Positions 1-5,888 of a DNA stretch of 8,905 bases are shown piece by piece. The stretch's first letter is position 1; the number at the start of each line of letters is the position of its first letter. A model generated the notes under the pieces. That model had not been told where the DNA came from, did not search any database, and saw nothing but the letters and a program-made list of their open reading frames with translations. The position numbers and the translations under genes are program-made. The DNA is from Candidatus Uhrbacteria bacterium (GTDB lineage: Bacteria; Patescibacteriota; Patescibacteriia; UBA9934; GWF2-40-263), in the NCBI GenBank assembly GCA_023246275.1, contig JAHFIS010000019.1, forward strand, positions 1 through 8,905, written 5' to 3'.

Positions 1-1
1 C

Positions 2-1534
2 GCGAAGGCTCGGCTGCTTCCGATCGGGGACGCAGTCGGCGTCGACGTTGTTTCGGCTCTCAAGTCCTGGGGCGCGGATCCGGCTTCGTTTTCGGCGATC
101 AAGCGCGTTGAGGTCGTTCCGGTTCCGCCGAAGGTTGTAGTCGACGACGAAGCCGAGGACGAAGGGGAGGTCGCCGCCGACGGGAACGGGCCGGCGTTTT
201 CCGATCCCATCATGCAGCACCGGCTGGAGCTGATTCTTGCGTCGTATCGCGACGGGGTGCGGACGAAGGAACAGGCGGAGGCTGTCTTGATGCGGTCTGT
301 GAAGACTGGGGGGTTGGAGATGAATGAGAAGGAGGCGGGGGATGTGCTGGGGATGGTGGGGCTAGTGGATACGAACCTACGAACTGGCTTCGAAACTACG
401 AATCAACGAATGGCTACGGATGGGTCTGTCATTGCGAGCGATGCAAAGCAATCTCTTGAGGGGGGTGCTTCGGCCTTCGGGCCTCGCAATGACGAGGAGG
501 ACTCCGCCTCTGGCGCGAAACCTGACCATTTTTCCGATGCTGATGCCGCCGAGGTCGCGAGGATCGCGGAGACAAAAAAGGCCGTCATGGAAGTGCCGGC
601 GCTCATTACCGACACCAAGGCGGCGGCGGACAAGATCGTGAGCGAGGCAAAGCTTACGTTCGCTTCGGGCGAGCTTCGGACGCGGTTCGACCATATCATC
701 GACGCGCGGCTCCGGGACGTGCGGGACGGGTTCGGGACGCGGGAGAAGCTGGAGGAATCCGTCGAGGCGGGAGGCGTGGGGATGTCTGGCCCGTCGCTCG
801 TCGCGGCGATGGAGATGGTCGAGAGCATGGACGCGATGCACCATCTTGCCCTGGGCGCGAAGACGGATTTTCTGAAGGAGAAGATTATTGCGGAGAAGGC
901 CGAGAGGATAGAGAAAGCCGAAGGCCAAATGATTGCCGACGCGCAGGTGATGAGCCAGCGGTACGCCGAGATCACGGGGAAGGCTCCGGCCGAGCATGTC
1001 GAGGCGTCTCCGGCCCGCGTGACGATGGCGATTCCGGCGGCGCAGGCGACGGAGCGGCGGGCGCAGGCCATCGACACGGCCAAGGTGAAGGCGGCCATCG
1101 ACGCGGCGAAGGCGGCGGGGCCCGTCGTCACGCCCGTCATGAGCGCGGCCACGATCCCGGTCATGCCGAGCGGGAGGCCGATCGTGGAGGACATCCGGTT
1201 CGAGCGAAGGCTCGCCGGCCCGGTCGAGGAGCTTCGGATGCTCACGCTGGCGGATTTCCGCCGGCTGTCCTCGGACCCGAAGCAGGCGATCCTCCGCATC
1301 CGCGACAAGGTGGAGCTCGCCGCGCAGGAGGGATACGAGCACCGCATCGCGGCCATAAAGGCCTGGCGCGAGTCGCCGTTGTCGCAGACGTACGTCTCCG
1401 TCTCCCGCGAGGCGCTCATGGCTGGAAAGGGAATCGTCGACGTCCTGGCCGACAAGCGCGCCCGCGGCGAGGAAACCCTGAAGGACGAGGAGCTGCACGC
1501 GGTGGTGGAGCTAAACGGGGTGTTGAGATTCTGA
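2..1534 (+). CDS. Unrecognised helical protein, 5'-partial, upstream of T4SS genes
   Basis: The frame is open from the left edge to the TGA at 1532-1534, giving at least 510 residues, so the real start lies outside the window; the ATG at 212 has no Shine-Dalgarno and is probably internal. I do not recognise a family. Two similar helical modules are visible: one at nt 218-364 (RLELI...SVKTGGLEM...) and one at nt 677-832 (RFDHI...SVEAGGVGM...). They share an R-[LF]-x-x-I start, a SVxxGG[LV]xM core and an A-x(5)-MV ending, which suggests an ancient internal duplication. Between them lies an Asp/Ser-rich linker that contains a palindromic repeat in frame. The downstream part is Ala/Lys/Glu-rich and probably coiled coil, and the C-terminal 110 residues look like a compact charged helical domain ending in LRF. 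No signal peptide or membrane segment is visible in the part present. It directly precedes the secretion operon in the same direction, so a role in that system is possible but unproven. Confidence 0.8.
   Translation, partial: AKARLLPIGDAVGVDVVSALKSWGADPASFSAIKRVEVVPVPPKVVVDDEAEDEGEVAADGNGPAFSDPIMQHRLELILASYRDGVRTKEQAEAVLMRSVKTGGLEMNEKEAGDVLGMVGLVDTNLRTGFETTNQRMATDGSVIASDAKQSLEGGASAFGPRNDEEDSASGAKPDHFSDADAAEVARIAETKKAVMEVPALITDTKAAADKIVSEAKLTFASGELRTRFDHIIDARLRDVRDGFGTREKLEESVEAGGVGMSGPSLVAAMEMVESMDAMHHLALGAKTDFLKEKIIAEKAERIEKAEGQMIADAQVMSQRYAEITGKAPAEHVEASPARVTMAIPAAQATERRAQAIDTAKVKAAIDAAKAAGPVVTPVMSAATIPVMPSGRPIVEDIRFERRLAGPVEELRMLTLADFRRLSSDPKQAILRIRDKVELAAQEGYEHRIAAIKAWRESPLSQTYVSVSREALMAGKGIVDVLADKRARGEETLKDEELHAVVELNGVLRF
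371..421. repeat. ACGAA-rich degenerate short repeat inside the CDS
   Basis: Variants of a 6-mer ACGAA[CT] start at 371, 379, 398 and 406, with looser versions at 390 and 416, so the spacing is 8-11 nt. The stretch uses codons that are rare in the surrounding high-GC gene (CTA, CGA, ACT, CAA, AAT). It abuts the palindrome at 428-493, and its wording (CGAATCAACGAAT) resembles the outer arm of the intergenic elements (CGAATCACGAAT). This suggests it arrived as repeat DNA rather than evolving as protein sequence. Confidence 0.35.
428..493. repeat. 66-bp palindromic repeat inserted in frame in a CDS
   Basis: The ends GTCATTGCGAG (428-438) and CTCGCAATGAC (483-493) are perfect 11-bp inverted repeats. 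Nested inside is a GGCC-TTCG-GGCC hairpin (472-483), a C(UUCG)G tetraloop stem if transcribed. The left part followed by GCAAAGCAATCTC matches a dispersed repeat family known from many bacterial genomes, whose translations (VIA-type start, KQS, then RNDE) recur in hypothetical proteins. Here it reads VIASDAKQS ... RNDEE. It is exactly 22 codons long, starts on a codon boundary and keeps the frame open, like the protein-inserted palindromes described in Rickettsia. It separates the two duplicated helical modules of the host protein. Confidence 0.8.
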
Positions 1535-1540
1535 TACAAT
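1532..1540 (+). promoter_or_regulatory. Candidate extended -10 promoter for the T4SS operon
   Basis: TGATACAAT fits the extended -10 pattern TGnTATAAT with one mismatch. Its TGA is also the stop codon of the upstream gene. No good -35 hexamer lies 17 nt upstream, which is typical where an extended -10 compensates. Transcription would begin near 1547, so the mRNA would open almost at once with the first large palindrome (1552-1725). Confidence 0.4.
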
Positions 1541-1551
1541 GAGCTAGTGCG

Positions 1552-1725
1552 GGGTTGCGAATCACGAATTTGTTACTTATGACACATATGTAACGTATTG
1601 CAACGAATTGGTACGAATTCGACCGGACGTTATGTCGTACTCGCGTCCTTCCCGTTCGAATACGTAACATCTGTTGCAATGCGTTACATATGTGTCATAA
1701 GTAACAAATTCGTTATTCGCAACCC
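1552..1725. repeat. Large palindromic intergenic element, copy 1
   Basis: This is a 174-bp imperfect palindrome: the first 53 bases pair with the last 53 in register with only two mismatches, at 1563 and at the T:G wobble at 1596. Both ends are GGGTTGCGAAT or its complement. The arms contain GTTACTTATG and CATATGTAAC, which themselves form a smaller inverted repeat. Pairing continues more loosely through TACGAATTC around 1612-1620 and GAATACGTA around 1658-1666, leaving a roughly 36-nt loop unlike that of the other copies. It lies 17 nt after the upstream stop and ends 17 nt before the PrgI-like ATG. The family is not one I can name; its size and position between co-transcribed genes resemble ERIC-type elements. 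Confidence 0.92.
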
Positions 1726-1742
1726 AGTTATTCGCAGCCTTT

Positions 1743-2171
1743 ATGCAACAGTTCGTCGTCCCGCAGTTCATCGACAACGAGGACAAGATCATGGGGCCGC
1801 TTACCGGGCGCCAGTTCGTTATCGTGCTCCTGATGTTCATGACGCTCGCGGTTATGTGGAAGCTGCTGCCCATCGTCTGGTTTGCCGTCTTCGGCCTTCC
1901 GCTGTTCGCGTTCTGCGTCATCCTCGCCTTCGCGAAGGTGAACGGCCAGCCGTTCCACCTGTTCCTGCTCAACCTGATGCAGTCCCTGAAAAAGCCGAAG
2001 CTCCGCGTCTGGGACAAGCGCCTGAACGACGCCGAGGTCCGCGCCCACATGTCGAAGGCGGTGCCGCCCCCGCCGCCGGCGAGGGGAAGGAAAGCCTTCG
2101 CGAACGCGTCGCGGCTCCAAGAATTAACGCTGGTGGTGAATACGGGCGGGGTTTATAAGCCGGAGGAGTAG
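1743..2171 (+). CDS. PrgI-like membrane protein of type IV secretion
   Basis: This 142-residue protein has the layout of the PrgI family, found in conjugation and type IV secretion loci of Gram-positive and CPR bacteria and thought to take the inner-membrane VirB3 role beside VirB4. The N-terminus has the typical VPQFI...KI-GPLTGRQ motif (residues 6-24). It is followed by two hydrophobic segments, about 24-39 and 43-64, then a cytoplasmic tail with a Pro-rich stretch near residues 108-113. The ATG at 1743 was chosen because it directly precedes the family-typical N-terminus; longer in-frame or off-frame readings run through the palindrome. There is no Shine-Dalgarno upstream (CAGCCTTT precedes ATG). 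The stop TAG abuts palindrome copy 2. Family assignment rests on motif and context, supported by the neighbouring VirB4 gene. Confidence 0.85.
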   Translation: MQQFVVPQFIDNEDKIMGPLTGRQFVIVLLMFMTLAVMWKLLPIVWFAVFGLPLFAFCVILAFAKVNGQPFHLFLLNLMQSLKKPKLRVWDKRLNDAEVRAHMSKAVPPPPPARGRKAFANASRLQELTLVVNTGGVYKPEE

Positions 2172-2345
2172 CGGGGTTGCGAATCACGAATTTGTTACTT
2201 ATGACACATATGTAACGTATTGGAACGAATGTGTACGAATTCGTCCGTTCGCGACAGACGCGGCTTCTCCCTAAGAATACGTAACATCTGTAGCAATACG
2301 TTACATATGTGTCATAAGTAACAAATTCGTGATTCGCAACCCCGC
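2171..2345. repeat. Large palindromic intergenic element, copy 2 (most perfect)
   Basis: The arms 2171-2222 and 2294-2345 are a perfect 52-bp inverted repeat, beginning at the last base of the PrgI-like stop codon. The core element shared with the other copies is 2174-2342. Beyond the perfect arms, pairing continues with mismatches and a one-base bulge through TACGAATTC (2233-2241) and GAATACGTA (2275-2283), leaving a loop of about 33 nt that closely resembles the loop of copy 3. It ends 13 nt (core: 16 nt) before the ATG of the TraC-like gene. As RNA it would form an exceptionally long hairpin; as DNA it could extrude a cruciform. No T-tract follows, so it is not a standard terminator. Confidence 0.95.
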
Positions 2346-2358
2346 GTCTTTTCATCCT

Positions 2359-3036
2359 ATGGTCTCCCCAACCCCCTCCTCAAAGCCCGGCCCCGCCACG
2401 CAGCGGTACCTCGACATCGCCGAGATCCGCGACGACATGGTGATCATGAACGACGGGACGGTGCGTTCCGTGCTTTTGGTGTCGAGCATCAACTTCGCGC
2501 TGAAGTCGGAGGACGAGCAGGAGGCGATCATCCAGAGCTACGTCACGTTCCTGAACGGGCTCGACTATCCCATCCAGGTAACCATCCAGAGCCGCCGGAT
2601 GAACATCGACAGCTACATCCTGGCGCTCGGCGAACAGGAGCGGAAGACGACGAACGACCTGCTGCGCGCGCAGATCGGCGATTACCGCACGTTCGTCTCC
2701 GAGCTCGTGTCGCTCGGCCACATCATGCAGAAGCGGTTCTACGTGGTGCTCCCGTACGACCCGCTCACGAACAAGAAGCGCGGGTTCTTCCAGCGCCTCT
2801 CCCTCGTGCTCAGCCCCGCCGCCGCCGCGCACCTCAACGACAAGCAGCTCGAGGAGCGCCGCGAGCAGCTGAGCCGCCGCACCAACATGGCCGCGGGCAA
2901 CCTCCTCTCCATGGGCCTCCAAACCGCGAGGCTCGACACCCAGGGCCTCATCGAGCTGTACTACAACGCGTACAACCCGGATTTGTTCGAGGAGGAGAGG
3001 CTTGGGGATCTGGGGAAGATACGGACGGAAGAGTAG
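2359..3036 (+). CDS. TraC-like domain protein (VirB4-associated)
   Basis: This 225-residue soluble protein sits between the PrgI-like and VirB4 genes, where CPR secretion loci commonly carry a TraC-like domain protein. Residues 16-100 (TQRYLDIAEIRDD, then DGTVRSVLLVSSINF, then an LNGLDYPIQVTIQSRR stretch) resemble the N-terminal accessory part of TraC/VirB4 proteins. A helical region (about 95-125) follows, then QKRFYVVLPYDP and a helical tail with LEERREQLSRR. It has no Walker A motif, so it is not itself an ATPase. I infer it acts with the VirB4 motor at the inner membrane. The ATG at 2359 was chosen; an upstream in-frame GTG at 2329 lies inside the palindrome arm and would add repeat-derived residues. 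No Shine-Dalgarno is visible. The stop TAG shares its last G with palindrome copy 3. Confidence 0.8.
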   Translation: MVSPTPSSKPGPATQRYLDIAEIRDDMVIMNDGTVRSVLLVSSINFALKSEDEQEAIIQSYVTFLNGLDYPIQVTIQSRRMNIDSYILALGEQERKTTNDLLRAQIGDYRTFVSELVSLGHIMQKRFYVVLPYDPLTNKKRGFFQRLSLVLSPAAAAHLNDKQLEERREQLSRRTNMAAGNLLSMGLQTARLDTQGLIELYYNAYNPDLFEEERLGDLGKIRTEE

Positions 3037-3205
3037 GGTTGCGAATAACGAATTTGTTACTTATTACACATATGTAACGTATTGGAAGGAATGTGTACGA
3101 ATTCGTCCGTTCGTGGCAGACGCGGCTTTCGTCGCAAGAATACGTAACATTCGTGGCAATACGTTACATATGTGTAATAAGTAACAAATTCGCCATTCGC
3201 AACCC
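3036..3205. repeat. Large palindromic intergenic element, copy 3
   Basis: This 170-bp palindrome begins at the last base of the upstream TAG stop and ends 4 nt before the VirB4 ATG. The first 49 bases pair in register with the last 49, except two A:C mismatches at 3047-3048. Relative to copies 1 and 2, the left arm has T at 3065 where they have G, and the right arm has A at 3176 where they have C, so the pair is preserved. The loop and inner arms match copy 2 more closely than copy 1. The arm reads RYICVISNKF in one frame, which lets gene callers extend the VirB4 start into the repeat. Confidence 0.93.
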
Positions 3206-3209
3206 CCTT

Positions 3210-5303
3210 ATGCCCATCTCCATCAAGCAGCTCTCCCAAACCCTGCCCGCCCCTCCTCCCTCCGCCCCGAAGGCCGAGAAGCCCGAGGAGGCGCGCATTG
3301 CGATTGAGCGGCTGGCGCTCGAGGAGGAGCGGATCTATCGGAAGGGGGTCGTGACGGTGCGCGACATCATCTCGCCGGGATCGTTCGAGGTGAAGCCGAC
3401 GTTCCTGCGGCTGTCCGGGGTGTACGCCAGGACCCTGTTCATCATTACCTACCCGCGCCACATCGGCCTCGGCTGGTCCGCGCCGGTCATCAACCTGAAC
3501 AAGACGCTCGACATCGCGATGTTCTTCTACCCGCTTCCGTCGAGCATCGTCCTCAAGCAGCTCCAGAAGCGCGTGGGCATCATGTCGGCGGGCATCTACG
3601 CCGACGCCGACAAGGGCGCCCCGCGCGACCCGATCAAGGAGACGGCGCTGCGCGACATCGAGAGCCTGCGCGACTCGCTGACGCAGGGGATCGAGCACTT
3701 CTTCCAGTTCGCCTTCTACGTGACGCTGTACGCGCAGAGCGAGGAGGAGCTGAACAAGACCACGCAGGAAGTGGAGTCCATCTTCGGGTCGAAGCTCATC
3801 TACACGAAGACCGGGTTCTACCAGACCGAGCAGGGGTTCAACTCCACGCTGCCGCTCGGGAACGACGAGCTCCAGATCACCTACAACCTGAACACGTCGC
3901 CCATCGCGGCGTCGTTCCCGTTCATCTCGAGCGACCTCACGAGCGACAACGGGATCCTGTACGGGATCAACCGCCACAACAACTCGCTCATCCTGTTCGA
4001 CCGATTCAGCCTGCAGAACGCCAACTCGGTGGTGTTCGCCACGTCCGGCGCCGGAAAGTCGTACGCGATCAAGCTGGAGATTCTTCGCTCGCTCATGATG
4101 GGCGTGGACGTGATCGTCATCGACCCGGAAATGGAATACAAGCAGCTGTCCGACGCGGTGGGCGGGACGTACATCAACGTGTCGCTGGCGTCGCCGGCCA
4201 AGGTGAATCCGTTCGATTTGCCGCGGGCGGTCGGGGAGGGGACCCGGGTGGCGGACATCATCACGAGCGCCGTCATTACGCTCAAGGGCCTTCTCCGCAT
4301 CATGATCGGGAAGCCGATCCTCGCGGGAGGCGCCGTGGGGTTCTCGCCGGAGGAGGATTCCATCCTCGACCGCGCCCTCATCGAGTCGTACGCGAAGAAC
4401 GACATCACGCCGGAGACGACGGATCTCTCGACGGTCACGCCGCCGATCCTGACCGATTTCCAGGACGTGCTCGAGGGCATGGAAGGCGCGGAGGAGCTGG
4501 TCGCGCGCCTGAAGAAGTACACGGAAGGGACGTTCTCGGGCCTGTTGAACCAGCCGACCAACGTGGAGATGAGCAACCAGCTCGTCATCTTCTCGGTGCG
4601 CGACCTGGAGGACGAGCTGCGCCCGACGGCCATCTATACCATCGTCAACTACATCTGGAACGTGGTGCGCTCCGTCCGCAAGAAGCGCATCCTCGTCATC
4701 GACGAGGCATGGTGGCTCATGCAGTACGAGGACTCGGCGCGGTTCGTGTTCGCCCTCGTAAAGCGCTGCCGGAAGTACTACCTCGGGATCACGACCATCA
4801 CGCAGGACGTGAACGACTTCCTTCGCTCGCAGTACGGGCAGGCCATCGTGAACAACTCGTCGCTCCAGCTCCTCATGAAGCAGAGCCCGAGCGCGGTCGA
4901 CCTCATCCAGAAGACGTTCAACCTCACCGACGGGGAGAAGTTCCTCCTGCTCGAGTCAGGCGTGGGAGAGGGGATCTTCTTCGCGGGACAGAAGCACGCG
5001 GCGATCAAGATCGTGGCGTCGTACGCGGAGGATCGGATCGTCACCACGAACCCGGAGCAGCTGCTCCGGCTGGAAAAGGCCAAGAAGGATTTTGAGGAGC
5101 AGATCTCGGGGGAGAGAGAGGCACGGGAACAGACGGTCGAGGCAAAGAAGACGATGGACGAGTCCTCCGTCGCCTCTAAGGAAGCTTTGGAGGACGAGCC
5201 CACGGAAGCCGAGAAGGCCGCGGCCGCCGCGGCCGCGGCGCTCATTGCCCAGGAGGCGGGACAGGCGGAGGCCGACCGGATTAAATCGTCGATGCAAGGC
5301 TAG
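3210..5303 (+). CDS. virB4: VirB4-family type IV secretion ATPase
   Basis: This 697-residue motor ATPase powers substrate transfer or pilus biogenesis at the inner membrane. The N-terminal VirB4 domain (about residues 30-260) includes FEVKPTFLRLSGVYARTLFI and a GNDELQITYNLNTSPI region preceding the core. Walker A is ATSGAGKS with the catalytic Lys at residue 283; the usual first Gly is Ala, which I recall as common in CPR homologues. Walker B is ILVIDEAWW with Asp498 and Glu499, followed by a TITQDVNDF motif and a SLQLLMKQS segment typical of VirB4/TraC. The C-terminal 75 residues are a charged, Ala-rich coiled-coil-like tail with eight consecutive Ala. The ATG at 3210 was chosen because the longer reading from 3093 is translation of the palindrome. 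There is no Shine-Dalgarno; only CCCTT separates the repeat from the start. The next gene begins 3 nt after the stop, indicating one operon. Confidence 0.95.
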   Translation: MPISIKQLSQTLPAPPPSAPKAEKPEEARIAIERLALEEERIYRKGVVTVRDIISPGSFEVKPTFLRLSGVYARTLFIITYPRHIGLGWSAPVINLNKTLDIAMFFYPLPSSIVLKQLQKRVGIMSAGIYADADKGAPRDPIKETALRDIESLRDSLTQGIEHFFQFAFYVTLYAQSEEELNKTTQEVESIFGSKLIYTKTGFYQTEQGFNSTLPLGNDELQITYNLNTSPIAASFPFISSDLTSDNGILYGINRHNNSLILFDRFSLQNANSVVFATSGAGKSYAIKLEILRSLMMGVDVIVIDPEMEYKQLSDAVGGTYINVSLASPAKVNPFDLPRAVGEGTRVADIITSAVITLKGLLRIMIGKPILAGGAVGFSPEEDSILDRALIESYAKNDITPETTDLSTVTPPILTDFQDVLEGMEGAEELVARLKKYTEGTFSGLLNQPTNVEMSNQLVIFSVRDLEDELRPTAIYTIVNYIWNVVRSVRKKRILVIDEAWWLMQYEDSARFVFALVKRCRKYYLGITTITQDVNDFLRSQYGQAIVNNSSLQLLMKQSPSAVDLIQKTFNLTDGEKFLLLESGVGEGIFFAGQKHAAIKIVASYAEDRIVTTNPEQLLRLEKAKKDFEEQISGEREAREQTVEAKKTMDESSVASKEALEDEPTEAEKAAAAAAAALIAQEAGQAEADRIKSSMQG

Positions 5304-5306
5304 CGT

Positions 5307-5888
5307 ATGATGAACCCAACCACGAGGCGAAACGTCCTGATCGCGATCCTTGTCGCCCTGGCGCTTCTGATCGCGTTCCTGCTCTGGTTCTTTCTGAGGC
5401 CGAAGCCGAAGCCGGTCGTGATCACGCCGCCGGTCGTCGCCGAAAAGCCGCTTCCGACCGCCGCGACGAAGCCGACCGTCTCGCAGGAAAAGACTAAGAA
5501 GGAGCAGGCCGTCCGCGTCGCGTCCGCGAGCCTCCAGTCGGCCTCGAAGACGTTCGTGGAGCGCTACGGGAGCTACTCCACGGAGGCGGATTTCGCGAAC
5601 CTGACGGACGTCCTTCCGCTGATGTCGAAGGCGTACGCGGCAACGACCGCGGCGTACATCGCCACGGCCGTGAGCCCGAAGGAATATTACGGCGTCACGA
5701 CGCGCGTCATCACCGTGAAGGTGGACGCGCAGGACGACGCGGCCGGAACGGCCCAGGTGACGCTCACGACCCAGCGCGAGGAGGCGAAGGGAAGCGTCCA
5801 GAACGTGTCGGTGAAGTACCAGGACATCGCGCTCACGTTCGTGAAGGAGGACGGGGAATGGAAGGTGTCGAACGCGCTGTGGAAATAG
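5307..5888 (+). CDS. Single-span membrane protein, possible VirB8/NTF2-like
   Basis: This 193-residue protein has a short Arg-containing cytoplasmic N-terminus and one strong membrane helix (about residues 10-31). A Lys/Pro-rich linker (32-65) and an extracytoplasmic domain (about 66-193) follow. The domain begins with a helix (SKTFVERYGSYST) and ends with repeated beta-strand patterns closing in EDGEWKVSNALWK, an ending often seen in NTF2-like folds. With its place right after VirB4, this makes a VirB8/TcpC-type scaffold protein a reasonable inference, though sequence alone does not prove it. The start is ATG at 5307 (a second ATG follows at 5310), 3 nt after the VirB4 stop, so translation is probably coupled. 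No palindrome separates this pair, unlike the three gaps upstream. Its 3' end overlaps the comF-type gene by 31 nt. Confidence 0.75.
   Translation: MMNPTTRRNVLIAILVALALLIAFLLWFFLRPKPKPVVITPPVVAEKPLPTAATKPTVSQEKTKKEQAVRVASASLQSASKTFVERYGSYSTEADFANLTDVLPLMSKAYAATTAAYIATAVSPKEYYGVTTRVITVKVDAQDDAAGTAQVTLTTQREEAKGSVQNVSVKYQDIALTFVKEDGEWKVSNALWK
5844..5850 (+). promoter_or_regulatory. Shine-Dalgarno for the comF-type gene
   Basis: AAGGAGG lies 7 nt before the ATG at 5858, inside the 3' end of the preceding CDS. It decides the overlapping start of the ComF protein and shows that the organism uses a canonical anti-Shine-Dalgarno, which makes its absence before the three post-palindrome genes notable. 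Confidence 0.8.

Noticed and set aside
212..214. ATG at 212 as the start of the first gene
   Set aside because: The same frame is open without a stop back to position 2, with plausible protein sequence and no Shine-Dalgarno before 212, so the gene begins outside the window.
377..1539. Two long minus-strand open frames opposite the first gene
   Set aside because: Composition (Arg-, Ser- and Leu-rich, low complexity) and overlap with a well-structured + frame mark them as antisense shadows.
1552..3205. The three palindromes as integron attC sites with gene cassettes
   Set aside because: The gene-plus-palindrome pattern is suggestive, but the ends do not fit the GTTRRRY/RYYYAAC core sites, the arms are far more perfect than in attC, and the genes form a functional operon.
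1552..3205. The three palindromes as a CRISPR array or as rho-independent terminators
   Set aside because: Spacing is hundreds of bases with genes between copies, so not CRISPR; no T-tract follows any copy, and termination would silence essential downstream operon genes.
3093..3209. N-terminal extension of VirB4 (and similar ones for the PrgI- and TraC-like genes) through the palindromes
   Set aside because: The added residues (RYICVISNKF-type text) are translations of the repeat arm seen at several sites; the family-like protein begins at the ATG after the repeat.
2359..5303. TraC-like and VirB4 genes as one virB4 split by the palindrome insertion
   Set aside because: The downstream protein already has a full VirB4 N-terminal domain and ATPase core, so the upstream gene is an extra component and not a severed half.
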